Origin: a virus
Reading direction: 5' to 3' (one strand)
Virus record (IMG/VR): IMGVR_UViG_3300042099_000057
Location: 1 to 52,878 of that record
Length of the DNA: 52,878 bases
In this document: piece after piece, positions 41,289-50,747 of the stretch
How the letters are laid out: each line of letters starts with the position of its first letter
Position numbering within the stretch: the first letter of the stretch is position 1
Translations under genes and position numbers: made by a program
Notes under the pieces: generated by a model
What the model saw: only the letters and a program-made list of their open reading frames with translations
The model's database searches: none
What the model was told of the DNA's origin: nothing

Positions 41289-43591
41289 TGTGCACAACTA
41301 AAGACATGCTACGTGCTCACTTAGAGAGTAAAGGGGCATTCAAACCACTTACACACGAAGTAGTATCTGCAACAGTGGATATTCTCCCAGAAGACGCTCC
41401 GTATAACTTACGATTATCTATAGCATTATCAGAGTTAATTACTCTGATTTCACATCTACGTAGATCTATTACACTGCATGACGGAACTGTAGTACCATGT
41501 AACGCTATTACATTTGCACTAGCAAGATCAGGTCAAGCAAAAGATAGTTCTATGAATATGATTAGAAAAGCATTTAAACAATCTTATAACATAATAGAAG
41601 ACTACAGAGAACAATTTGCTGTACAAAAAGCCGAAGAAGCTGCTAAAGCTGACGGAGCTAATACTGATCAATGGATTAGTTACTATACTAAACCTAGAGC
41701 GCTACAAGCTGGTCTTGGTACAGTAGAAGGACTAGTTCAACATTTTGTTCACCTAGAAGAAGGGGCAATTGGAGCTGCTTCAGTTAATACGTCTGAAATT
41801 GGTACTGACCTACAATCAAACCCACTACTTATAGATATTATTAAAACTATAGCAGTTGGTTATGACTTAGGTAAAATACCTTCAAAGATTGTTAAGTCAT
41901 CAGAGAATCAAACCGGGGAAGTAAATGCTTTACCTATTAACGCTCTACTATTTGGCTCAGAGGATGCTATTCTTTATGATAATAATATAAAGGCTAAATT
42001 TCGTACAGTATTTAGTACACAGTTAGCACGTAGGTCATTATTTAGTTTCTCTCCAGATAAAGTGCCGATGAAGAATTTCAAATCAATCACAGAAGTACGT
42101 AAACATAAACAAGCTGAACGTGAAAGAGTATCGCATGCTCAAGAACTGGTGGGTGACTATGTTCATCAATTAGTTACTAATATTGATACTATCCCGGAAA
42201 CATTACCACTGGAATCATGCGCTCAAGACCTATTTGATATATACCTTGAATACAACTCCAGAGAATCTGAAGACTTAGATGCACATTATCCTATAAGTAA
42301 GCTAGCACGTAAACACAAGCAGTGGTTAGCCCTCAAATTATCAGGTACTTACGCAATTCTTGATCAATCAGAAACTATTAATGAATCTCATTATGTCGAT
42401 GCAATCAATACTATAGAGACTTTATCTCCGGATTTATTATCATTCGAAGAACAATTATCGAAAGAAGCATATGAACTATTTGTTCAATATATGCAATTAC
42501 ATGCTATTGATAACAAGTTTATGATAACTCTTCATGACTTACGTAAGCTAGGATACATACCACCTAAAGGTGATTCAACAACTAATATGTGTGAATTAGT
42601 ACATTTAGCTTCATCGTATGACCCAGAAGGCGTATACACTATCTGTAAAGAAAACTCAGCCATCTGCTATGAAAAGCAGGTAGTTGCTACGGAAATGGGC
42701 GTATCCTATATAGAAGTAGATAATTCTAATGTAGCGAAACTAGTTTCTGAAAATGCTGACTATGAACGTATCAAGAAAGCTAAAGCTTTTGTAGCTGCTA
42801 CTGCTGTACACGGGTATGACTATGGTCCAACCTCTTTCGAAGAATTAGCTGATTTATTAACTAATGACTTTGCTTATACACCATTCGAGCTGAAGGATGT
42901 ACTTAACGGTGCAGATATTGATCGTAAAAAGCATCCTAATCCTAGCGGCAGAGTTAGAGGTCGTAATAATATCGTAGGAGGGTGTTCTTGGGTAGTACTT
43001 GATGTCGATACGTCAGATATTACTGATGAGGAAGCTCACTACTTACTTGAAGACATTAACCACCATATAGCACGTACGTCGGACCCAGATAACCCATTTA
43101 AATTTAGAGTACTACTGCAACTAGATACTGTAGTTAGTGTATCTGACATACAATGGAAATACTTTATTCAAGCAATAGCAAATAAACTGCAACTTGAAGT
43201 GGATAACTTACCTAAAGGGCAGATATATTTTAGTTATGCAGACCGTAATGTACTATCAGTACTAGATGCAGAACCATTAGCTGCCAAAGAGTTTATATTA
43301 GCTTCATCTGACGCTTTATCTGGAACTAATTCACAACCTAAGAAACTTAATAAGTCTCAAATGGACGCGCAGTTACAGAACAAGCTTACTACATTCTCAT
43401 ATGCATTTGAGTGTGAAGCAAATTGTTCTAGAGCGTTAATCAGAGCCGCTAAGCACGCTAAAGACCTTGGGGCAACTAAGGAATCAGTGGTCGCCCTTAT
43501 GCACGAAATCAACGATTACTGGTATGATCCTATGGACGATGAACGATTCAGAATATCTATCATTGAACAGGTGGCGAGATGGGAATTTTAG
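41288..43591 (+). CDS. primase-type replication protein (DUF3987-like plus AEP-like)
   Basis: 767 residues. About 60-330 resembles DUF3987 proteins (S-S-M-N-M-I-R-K-A-F; L-P-I-N-A-L-L-F-G-S-E-D; L-A-R-R-S-L-F). About 555-640 resembles an archaeo-eukaryotic primase core: W-V-V-L-D-V-D supplies the paired Asp, and K-F-R-V-L-L-Q-L-D the Arg strand. The final 60 residues (A-L-I-R-A-A-K-H-A ... I-N-D-Y-W-Y ... F-R-I-S-I-I-E-Q) look like a PriCT tail. It starts on the TAATG overlap with the polymerase, so primer synthesis and DNA synthesis are coupled. Domain calls are from patterns only. Confidence 0.6.
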   Translation: MCTTKDMLRAHLESKGAFKPLTHEVVSATVDILPEDAPYNLRLSIALSELITLISHLRRSITLHDGTVVPCNAITFALARSGQAKDSSMNMIRKAFKQSYNIIEDYREQFAVQKAEEAAKADGANTDQWISYYTKPRALQAGLGTVEGLVQHFVHLEEGAIGAASVNTSEIGTDLQSNPLLIDIIKTIAVGYDLGKIPSKIVKSSENQTGEVNALPINALLFGSEDAILYDNNIKAKFRTVFSTQLARRSLFSFSPDKVPMKNFKSITEVRKHKQAERERVSHAQELVGDYVHQLVTNIDTIPETLPLESCAQDLFDIYLEYNSRESEDLDAHYPISKLARKHKQWLALKLSGTYAILDQSETINESHYVDAINTIETLSPDLLSFEEQLSKEAYELFVQYMQLHAIDNKFMITLHDLRKLGYIPPKGDSTTNMCELVHLASSYDPEGVYTICKENSAICYEKQVVATEMGVSYIEVDNSNVAKLVSENADYERIKKAKAFVAATAVHGYDYGPTSFEELADLLTNDFAYTPFELKDVLNGADIDRKKHPNPSGRVRGRNNIVGGCSWVVLDVDTSDITDEEAHYLLEDINHHIARTSDPDNPFKFRVLLQLDTVVSVSDIQWKYFIQAIANKLQLEVDNLPKGQIYFSYADRNVLSVLDAEPLAAKEFILASSDALSGTNSQPKKLNKSQMDAQLQNKLTTFSYAFECEANCSRALIRAAKHAKDLGATKESVVALMHEINDYWYDPMDDERFRISIIEQVARWEF

Positions 43592-43600
43592 GAGACAATT

Positions 43601-43828
43601 ATGGAAATTATAGAAACACAGTTTAGAGCTAGTCAGCGGGACATATTTGACCCTAACTTCAAGCGGGGGCTTATATCAAACTTAGCTAATAGCTTAGCGG
43701 AGAAACTAGCAAACCAGTTAATACTGCCTCAACCTGATGTATTTACTCATAGTTTCGAGAACCCTTACGGTGAAAGAAATAACATGGTATATAGTATCAA
43801 AATTGAATACAGGCAGTTACAAACATGA
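43601..43828 (+). CDS. hypothetical protein (75 aa)
   Basis: Small protein with an alanine/leucine-rich helix (L-I-S-N-L-A-N-S-L-A-E-K-L-A-N-Q). Site AGGAGACAATT precedes the start. No family recognised. Confidence 0.5.
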   Translation: MEIIETQFRASQRDIFDPNFKRGLISNLANSLAEKLANQLILPQPDVFTHSFENPYGERNNMVYSIKIEYRQLQT

Positions 43829-43874
43829 GAACAGACCGAGAAGTCATAAAACTAACATATTAAAGGAGACAACT

Positions 43875-44648
43875 ATGTCTGTAAAATTATTAATAAACGG
43901 TATTGCAGGGGCCGGTAAAACACAACTGCTAAAATCATTAGGCAAGGAAACATTTGTTGTATCTAGAGATGCGAAGGAATTCAATCTCCCGCTGCCTCAT
44001 ATGTTAGTTGATACCTATTACGGTATGGATATACTATTGTACGGCGGTACAGTTAAAAATAGCGAAAATGAAGATACAGTTATTGAAGGTGTTGTAGATA
44101 AACTAAACACGTACTACGAAAAGATAGGCCATCCGCCTGAAAATGTAGTAATTGATTCAGTATCACAAATCTTTATGGACGTTATTGATTCAGGAGCAGC
44201 AGTACCAGATTCGTGGGGTAGTAGAGGAGCATTTATTACTAAGGAAATGGCAACTTTAACTAAGTTTATCCATGAAGAGTTAGAATTAAACGGTATTAAT
44301 GTAATACTACTTAATCACGTTATAAATGAGAAGTTAGAAGGTAATTACACAGGAAACTTCTTACCATTCGGTCAAGGTAAATTCCTTGAAAAAGGTGGAT
44401 TCTATAGTACTGTAAATGAATCAGTAACTATTGTACCAGATGGCACTCATAGGATCGTGCATACTAGAGGGGATAAGAAGCAAGCTAGAACTTTTCTAAC
44501 TGACTTACCTAGTAAGATGTACGTAGCAAATATAGATGATCCTGATAAGAGTAAAAAACTTAAAGAGGGCGAAGAATACTTCAACCTTAAGGACCATATA
44601 GCAAAATTATTAGCTAACCAGAACGACGTTGAAGAGTGGAGAATATAA
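43875..44648 (+). CDS. Sak4/AAA_24-like RecA-fold ATPase
   Basis: ATG at 43875 follows AAAGGAGACAAC; an in-frame start at 43737 overlaps the previous gene and is rejected. Walker A G-I-A-G-A-G-K-T at 9-16, Walker B N-V-V-I-D-S-V near 95, and V-I-L-L-N-H-V near 150 fit the short RecA-like Sak4 group that assists single-strand annealing recombination. The next gene looks like an SSB, the usual partner of Sak4. Confidence 0.75.
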   Translation: MSVKLLINGIAGAGKTQLLKSLGKETFVVSRDAKEFNLPLPHMLVDTYYGMDILLYGGTVKNSENEDTVIEGVVDKLNTYYEKIGHPPENVVIDSVSQIFMDVIDSGAAVPDSWGSRGAFITKEMATLTKFIHEELELNGINVILLNHVINEKLEGNYTGNFLPFGQGKFLEKGGFYSTVNESVTIVPDGTHRIVHTRGDKKQARTFLTDLPSKMYVANIDDPDKSKKLKEGEEYFNLKDHIAKLLANQNDVEEWRI

Positions 44649-44697
44649 CTCTCTCATTCAATTAACCAAATTAACCAACCCGCCAAAAGGAGAAATT

Positions 44698-45384
44698 ATG
44701 GCATTTTTAAAAAAAGTAGTAACAGAAGAAGAATTAAACCAAGCAACTAAAGAAGGAGGAAACTCTAAACACATCACTAAATCAGGTATTTACCCGGTAA
44801 CGTTATTAGCTCCAGTAGTTAGTACAGGTAAAAATGGATCAATAGCAATTGATTTATTTGTAGACCATGCAGGACAAGAGCAAGTTATCTATGGTGGAAT
44901 GAGAATTTACAATAACGATGGTTCTGAGAACAAAATCGGTATGGGATTATTCCTTAAAATGTGTAAAGTTTGTAACATTGACCCTAACGACGTAGAAGAT
45001 TCAGTTGACGCAGAATTACCAATCGGTAAAAAAGGTGCAGCTAAAGATGTTAAAGCTTTAGAAGGTTTCGACGGTAGTAATATCCAAGTAAGAATTCAAG
45101 TTGAATATTCTAAATACAACGATAATATCAGCGAAAACAAAATTATTAGAGGCTTCTACGATGAGAAAGGTGCGTCAGCACAAGAACTTACTAAAGGGGA
45201 AGGTCACGGATCTCAACTAGAGAAAGATCAAGCTTATGCTTCAGATATATCATACAGAGATAACTTAACTGAAGAAGACATCAAAGACTGGATCAAAAAC
45301 AACAGAGGTCAAGGTGGCGGAGCAGCTGCTGGAGGATCTGACACAGTTAAACAGCCAACTAAAAAAGTTAAATTCGGTAAGTAA
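44698..45384 (+). CDS. single-stranded DNA-binding-like protein
   Basis: ATG at 44698 lies behind AAAAGGAGAAATT, one of the strongest sites here, as expected for an abundant protein. The pattern (S-G-I-Y-P-V-T-L-L ... D-L-F-V-D-H ... Y-G-G-M-R-I ... V-R-I-Q-V-E-Y) is that of DUF669/SSB-type OB-fold proteins often found beside Sak4. The tail has a Gly-rich stretch (G-Q-G-G-G-A-A-A-G-G) but ends basic (K-K-V-K-F-G-K), not acidic as in most SSBs. Confidence 0.65.
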   Translation: MAFLKKVVTEEELNQATKEGGNSKHITKSGIYPVTLLAPVVSTGKNGSIAIDLFVDHAGQEQVIYGGMRIYNNDGSENKIGMGLFLKMCKVCNIDPNDVEDSVDAELPIGKKGAAKDVKALEGFDGSNIQVRIQVEYSKYNDNISENKIIRGFYDEKGASAQELTKGEGHGSQLEKDQAYASDISYRDNLTEEDIKDWIKNNRGQGGGAAAGGSDTVKQPTKKVKFGK

Positions 45385-45386
45385 CT

Positions 45387-46475
45387 ATGACTTTACCGAC
45401 ACTTTATAAAGCTACAAAAACTGGAGCAACCCAGGTTTGTAGTATATCTACACTAGGTAATGTTATAACAGTCGAATTCGGCCAACTAGACGGCAAGATG
45501 CAGATTAAAACTACCTCGTGTAAAGGTAAGAATGTCGGTAAGTCTAATGAAACTACTGACAATCAACAAGCTGACCTAGAAGCTAAGTCAAAATGGGAAA
45601 AGAAGATCAAGTCTGGTTATAGTATTGATCAGTCTGCGCCAGTAACTGTACAATTACCTATGAAAGTTAAGGTATGGGAATCTAAACGGTTTAAACCTGG
45701 GTTTATTTCCACTCCAAAACTTAACGGTGTTAATGCTACATACAGATTAGTGAATAACGAGCTAGTATTAACTAGTCGTGGCGGTGAAGTCTACCCGGCT
45801 ATTCCACATTTGGCGGCAGATGTCAAGTACATTATGGCTATACTAGAATCCTCTGAACTAAACGGTGAGCTTTATATTCAGAATACCCACCTTCAAGATA
45901 TCACTTCAGCGGTTAAGAAGCCGAAAGAACTTTCTAAATCGCTTGAGTTTGCAATCTTTGATATTGCAGATTCTAATGATACATACACTAACCGTAGACA
46001 GTTAATTGTTGAGGCAGAGCTGATGTACCAAGACAAGATTGAGTTTGTATACCCACTTACCGGAACAGTCTGTCAAACTTTACAAGATATTGAAGATCAT
46101 TACAATGCTTGCATGAAACTAGGGTTAGAAGGTACTGTTATTAAGGACCCCTGCGGACTTTATAAGCACAACGTTAGGTCATCTGACCAGTGGAAGTACA
46201 AGAAAACACTAGACGACGAATACAGAGTAACTGACTTTAAACTAGACAAGAACAACCATCCAGTGTACACTTGTGTAACTCCGGAAGGTCTTGAATTTTC
46301 CGTTAAACGTAAAGGTACAGCAGAAGAACGATTAATTGATGCAGCTATTGCTAAATCTAATGTCGGACGCTGGTTGAACATAGAGTATGAAACTTTATCA
46401 AAAGACCTTAAACCACTTAAGCCTGTAGGTAATCACTTCAGAGCCTGTAATGACGACGGTTCTCCGTTAGAATAA
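45387..46475 (+). CDS. ATP-dependent DNA ligase with WGR-like N terminus
   Basis: Residues 1-80 form a WGR-like module ending G-K-N-V-G-K-S-N-E-T-T. The nucleotidyltransferase core follows: motif I P-K-L-N-G with nucleophile Lys111, S-R-G-G near 129, L-N-G-E-L-Y-I near 157, L-E-G-T-V-I-K near 250 and W-K-Y-K-K near 272. Motif I usually reads K-x-D-G; here Asp is Asn113, and motif III has N-G-E-L rather than D-G-E-L. It should seal nicks at Okazaki junctions. It follows the SSB-like gene by 2 bases. Confidence 0.8.
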   Translation: MTLPTLYKATKTGATQVCSISTLGNVITVEFGQLDGKMQIKTTSCKGKNVGKSNETTDNQQADLEAKSKWEKKIKSGYSIDQSAPVTVQLPMKVKVWESKRFKPGFISTPKLNGVNATYRLVNNELVLTSRGGEVYPAIPHLAADVKYIMAILESSELNGELYIQNTHLQDITSAVKKPKELSKSLEFAIFDIADSNDTYTNRRQLIVEAELMYQDKIEFVYPLTGTVCQTLQDIEDHYNACMKLGLEGTVIKDPCGLYKHNVRSSDQWKYKKTLDDEYRVTDFKLDKNNHPVYTCVTPEGLEFSVKRKGTAEERLIDAAIAKSNVGRWLNIEYETLSKDLKPLKPVGNHFRACNDDGSPLE

Positions 46476-46498
46476 TAAATACCAAAAAGGACCCAGAA

Positions 46499-47974
46499 TT
46501 GTCATATCAATTAACAAAACAGCAACAAGACATCGTTGATGAGATCATAAACCCAACGGCAGATACTTTATTAGTAGAAGCTGTAGCTGGGGCATCGAAA
46601 TCGTACACTCTGTCGAAAGCTTCGGATGCGTTCTTTGAACATAATACAAATAGGTCATTCCGGTATTTAGTTTTTGGAACATTGCAAGCTGAAGAAGCAC
46701 GTCAATCTATGAACTCTAATTGTATTGTATCTACTTTACATTCACTGGCATTTCACAATACTATCAAGTGCAGTACTATGTATCTAAGTCAAACATCTTT
46801 CATTTCTTGGAAGGACATACCTAAGTATATTCATCAGCCATTTGGGCAGACTCCCTCTGCTATTGAGCTTATTGAAACATTTTGTGCGTCTACTGAAATG
46901 GACGTAAATGACCTAGAGATTATAAATAAGTACACACCAGGAGCTGTTAAATTAGCTAATGATATTATGACTGCTATGGTAGAAGGTAAAATGGGATGTA
47001 CTCACCCTTTCTATCTTAAAGTATTTCATATGGAAGTTATGAGCGGTGAAACTAAACTTGCTACTACAGACATACTAGCTGTGGATGAGTGTCAGGATTT
47101 AACTCCAATTACGTTGGATATTATACGAGCATACCCAGCTAAACTGAAAGTACTAGTAGGTGATACCTATCAGTCTATTTTCTCATTCATGGGATGTATA
47201 AACGCTTTTGACTACTTCAAAGATGCTAAAGAATTATCCTTAACTAAGTCATTTAGATGCGAATCTGAATTAGCTAAACGTGTAGAAGCATTTAGCAGGG
47301 CGACATTTAACCATGATATGGTTTTTACTGGGTTTGAATACCCGGTAGTTCCGACAGAATACGCATCATCAGCCTATTTAACTCGTACTAACGCAGAACT
47401 AATAGGTAAAATGATTGAACTTAATGAGTCAGGTACGCCGTATAAACTAGCTACTACAGCTAAGATTAATCAGATGTTCGAATTACCTTTAGCGCTATTA
47501 AGATGCAAACCAGGTAATAAAGAGAAGAATCCTAAGTACAAACAAATGCAGCGACAGGCAGATCTATGGGGTAAATCTACACATTTACAACAACTCTACC
47601 CGTCACGTATGGCATACTTAGCTTCAGAGAACCCAGATAACCCAGACGTTAAACCTGCATTACGTATGATTTCCGCGCATTCACCTGCCGGAGTAATTGA
47701 TGCACATAATTCAGCTAAGTCCCACCAGAAGTGTACTACCGCTAGCCTCTCCCTGTTAACGGTACACACAAGTAAAGGTACAACTTTCGATTCTGTTGAA
47801 CTAGCGGATGACGTAAATCAATCAATCGACAGTATAATGTCACACATTTTAGAGTGCAGGGGTAATGGAACTACTCCACTACTAGCCAGCGATGAACTAA
47901 CTGAATTATACCTGTACTATGTTGCTGTAACTAGAGCTAGGTATAATGTAGATAACGCAGCTTACCTACTATAA
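46499..47974 (+). CDS. UvrD/Fbh1-like superfamily 1 helicase
   Basis: Starts at TTG behind AAAAAGGACC. Walker A at 28-36 reads A-V-A-G-A-S-K-S, with Ser where nearly all relatives have Gly before Lys. Walker B is L-A-V-D-E-C-Q-D near 200, followed by V-G-D-T-Y-Q-S-I-F near 222, L-L-T-V-H-T-S-K-G near 420 and Y-Y-V-A-V-T-R-A-R near 477. It should be a 3'-to-5' DNA helicase in repair or recombination. Confidence 0.8.
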   Translation: MSYQLTKQQQDIVDEIINPTADTLLVEAVAGASKSYTLSKASDAFFEHNTNRSFRYLVFGTLQAEEARQSMNSNCIVSTLHSLAFHNTIKCSTMYLSQTSFISWKDIPKYIHQPFGQTPSAIELIETFCASTEMDVNDLEIINKYTPGAVKLANDIMTAMVEGKMGCTHPFYLKVFHMEVMSGETKLATTDILAVDECQDLTPITLDIIRAYPAKLKVLVGDTYQSIFSFMGCINAFDYFKDAKELSLTKSFRCESELAKRVEAFSRATFNHDMVFTGFEYPVVPTEYASSAYLTRTNAELIGKMIELNESGTPYKLATTAKINQMFELPLALLRCKPGNKEKNPKYKQMQRQADLWGKSTHLQQLYPSRMAYLASENPDNPDVKPALRMISAHSPAGVIDAHNSAKSHQKCTTASLSLLTVHTSKGTTFDSVELADDVNQSIDSIMSHILECRGNGTTPLLASDELTELYLYYVAVTRARYNVDNAAYLL

Positions 47975-47983
47975 GGGTTAGTT

Positions 47984-48484
47984 ATGGTTTATTTCACTTC
48001 AGACACACACTTAGGACATAAGGCAATTATTAAGTATAGACCACAATTTGGTACCGTGGAAGAACACGATGACTATATCATCAATATGATTCTTTCACTA
48101 GGTAAACGTGACGTTTTATTACTCCTCGGAGACTTTCTATTTGACGGTCCTCATTATGAAGAATATGTACAACGGCTATCGCAAGCCAAATGCCGCATCA
48201 AATTAGTTATGGGTAACCATGATTCACGTAAACTCTATGATGAGTCTTTTGTAGAGATGCAGTTACCTCTGTTTTGCTACAAATCGATGTGGATATCGCA
48301 TTGCCCTATTCACCCAAAAGAAGTACGGGGCAGGCTTGGGAATATTCATGGTCATCTACATGGCGATGTTATACCAGACTCACGATACTTTAACGTTAAT
48401 CTAGATAACAATAACTTTGAGTTTGTTAAACTAGACACAATCAAACAATATTACAAGGAATACAATGAGTATAACAGTAATTAA
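47984..48484 (+). CDS. calcineurin-like metallophosphoesterase
   Basis: Contains the complete two-metal site: Asp7/His9 (S-D-T-H), Asp50 (L-L-G-D-F), Asn78/His79 (G-N-H-D), a His near 105 (S-H-C-P) and G-H-L-H near 122. Phage members act on phosphodiesters or nucleotides; the substrate cannot be told. It overlaps the ribonucleotide reductase gene by 20 bases. Confidence 0.85.
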   Translation: MVYFTSDTHLGHKAIIKYRPQFGTVEEHDDYIINMILSLGKRDVLLLLGDFLFDGPHYEEYVQRLSQAKCRIKLVMGNHDSRKLYDESFVEMQLPLFCYKSMWISHCPIHPKEVRGRLGNIHGHLHGDVIPDSRYFNVNLDNNNFEFVKLDTIKQYYKEYNEYNSN

Positions 48485-50735
48485 AGGTAAGTCCCACCTC
48501 GTAATTAAACGAAACGGTACAACGGAACCTTACAACCCTGATAAACTGTATAAGGTTATTAAGTGGGCATGTGATGGTTCACCGGCATTCGCTGATCAAC
48601 TAATCAATGCAGTTAGCATTAGAATATACGATAAAATCAGTATAGTTAAGCTATTCAATGAATTAATCGAGACAGCGGCTAATCTAATATCAGATATAGC
48701 TCCTAAATGGGAGACTGTGGCTAAGAACCTATACCTATTGAAAATTCATAAGGATATGGGAGTTCTTAGAGACTTTTATCCAGACTACAAGTCATTAACT
48801 TTAGCTAATATCGACAAAGGTATTTATGACGCTGATTTATTCAACTTTATTTATGATACAGCTGTATACCGTAGGCTATCTGACGCAATTAGACCGGAAA
48901 ATGACCTATTGTTCACGTTCGGTGGTCTAAATGTATTTGTACAAAAGTACTGCAACCACCATAAGAAACAGATTGTTGAACTCCCTCAGCATGTCTATAT
49001 GAGGATTGCTATTAACCTTATGCACAAACAGGGTGTAGACGCTATCATCGATAAGTATAATCAATTAGCAACTCACGCCGTAACAGAAGCAACACCTAAA
49101 ACAGTGAACTCTGGTAGAAAGAACGCACAAATGTTTTCGTGCTGTTTAGCAAGACCGGAAGATTCACTTGAATCACTAAACGTAGTTGATGATCTATTAG
49201 GTAGAGAATCTAAGTTTGGTGGAGGTTTATCTCTTGATGTATCAGCTATTAGGGCTAAAGGCGCAGTAGTTGATGGTAATAAAGGCTATTCTGGCGGAGT
49301 TATACCGTTTATACAGAAAACTCAAGCAGCGGTAGGAGCATATAACCAGGGATCTACTAGGTCTTCGGCTTGTGCTGTATACTACAATTGGTTTCACTAT
49401 CAATCGCCTGAGATTACTATGCTTAAATCTGAATCCGGTAAGGATGAAGACAGAGCGCGTAAACTTAAGTATTCAATTAAGTGGAATTCAACGTTATCAG
49501 ATGCAATCTGTAATGATGAACCAATATACCTAATAGATCCGCACAAGACTCAAGATATGACCTACGCTTGGGGTGATGAATGGAAGGACTTATACGCTAA
49601 GTACTCCAGAAATAATCACATCCACAAGAGGAAGTATTCAGCTAGAGATTTAGCTTACACTGTAGCTACTCAGAAAGCTGAAACTGGAAATATCTATACA
49701 TTCTTTACTGATAATGCTAATATTCAGAATATCGGAGCAGGTACTGTTACTCAATCTAACTTATGTTGTGAGTACTTACCTAACTTTAAAGCAATTGAGC
49801 ATCTTGAGGACGATTTAGTTACCAGTACCAATTATGGTACGTTTATGGGCAGAAAGTACAAAGGCGACATTGCTTTATGTAATTTGTCATCTGCTAATTT
49901 AATGCACTGGGTAACACTAAATATTACTGAGAAATCTAAGTTTATGTATACATTAGTATCATCTATGGATAACGCTATTGATAACGCATTCTACTCTAAC
50001 CCGTTAGGTAAGTATCACTCTGAACAGCATAGGAATATCGGTATTGGTGCTTCTAATTACGCAAACTTATTAGCATCTAACAGATTCCTATGGGGATCAA
50101 AAGGTGCTCGTAAATTAACTCACGAGATATCAGAAGAGATATCTTACTTCGCCATTGAAGCATCTATAAAACTAGCTTCTGAACGTGGTAGATGTCCAGT
50201 GTTTAATGACACTAAGTGGGCTGAAGGTATATTCCCTCACGAGTTATCTATCCTGCATAATCAGGACTCAGAACTTAACTACCCATTATTAATGGATTGG
50301 GAATACTTACGAACTCAATTACTCAAGTATGGTATCAGAAACGAATACTTACTAGCTATTGCGCCTACCGCAACCTCTTCTAAAGCTATTAACGCTACTG
50401 AAGGTGTTGATGCGCCTAGAAAGCTTAAAACTATCCAAGAAGGTACATACTCATTACCGTTTGTAGTACCCAACTTGAATCAAAATAGAGAGTACTACCA
50501 AACTACATTTAATATCCCTAATTCGGATACTATTGAACTTGCTGCAATCAGGCAGAAGTTTATTGATATGGGCCAATCAGTGTCATTAGCATACGCTAAA
50601 CCTGATTCAGCCTACGAAATAATTAATGACATAATCTATGCTGAGAAACTTGGCCTTAAATCATTATATTACACACATACACCTATTGACGAATCAGACC
50701 TTGAAGATGAGGAATGTGATGGATGTGGGGCATAA
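48465..50735 (+). CDS. nrdA: ribonucleotide reductase class Ia, alpha subunit
   Basis: Reduces ribonucleoside diphosphates to deoxy forms. The ATP-cone (V-I-K-R-N-G-T-T-E-P) lies at 13-22. Active-site residues are present: the Cys pair F-S-C-C-L near 226, N432-L-C434-C-E436 (the radical Cys context), L-C-N-L-S near 472, and the Y-Y pair in S-L-Y-Y-T-H near 735. The C-terminal C-D-G-C accepts electrons from a redoxin. At 756 residues it is full length, and nrdB follows after 12 bases. Confidence 0.95.
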   Translation: MSITVIKGKSHLVIKRNGTTEPYNPDKLYKVIKWACDGSPAFADQLINAVSIRIYDKISIVKLFNELIETAANLISDIAPKWETVAKNLYLLKIHKDMGVLRDFYPDYKSLTLANIDKGIYDADLFNFIYDTAVYRRLSDAIRPENDLLFTFGGLNVFVQKYCNHHKKQIVELPQHVYMRIAINLMHKQGVDAIIDKYNQLATHAVTEATPKTVNSGRKNAQMFSCCLARPEDSLESLNVVDDLLGRESKFGGGLSLDVSAIRAKGAVVDGNKGYSGGVIPFIQKTQAAVGAYNQGSTRSSACAVYYNWFHYQSPEITMLKSESGKDEDRARKLKYSIKWNSTLSDAICNDEPIYLIDPHKTQDMTYAWGDEWKDLYAKYSRNNHIHKRKYSARDLAYTVATQKAETGNIYTFFTDNANIQNIGAGTVTQSNLCCEYLPNFKAIEHLEDDLVTSTNYGTFMGRKYKGDIALCNLSSANLMHWVTLNITEKSKFMYTLVSSMDNAIDNAFYSNPLGKYHSEQHRNIGIGASNYANLLASNRFLWGSKGARKLTHEISEEISYFAIEASIKLASERGRCPVFNDTKWAEGIFPHELSILHNQDSELNYPLLMDWEYLRTQLLKYGIRNEYLLAIAPTATSSKAINATEGVDAPRKLKTIQEGTYSLPFVVPNLNQNREYYQTTFNIPNSDTIELAAIRQKFIDMGQSVSLAYAKPDSAYEIINDIIYAEKLGLKSLYYTHTPIDESDLEDEECDGCGA

Positions 50736-50747
50736 TAAGGATAAACT

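Noticed and set aside
43825-43863. Twelve-codon frame overlapping the stop of the 75-aa gene
   Set aside because: Too short to support as a gene and no sign of conservation can be judged.
43737-43874. Longer N terminus for the Sak4-like ATPase
   Set aside because: It overlaps the previous gene out of frame; the ATPase fold begins right after 43875, which has AAAGGAGA.
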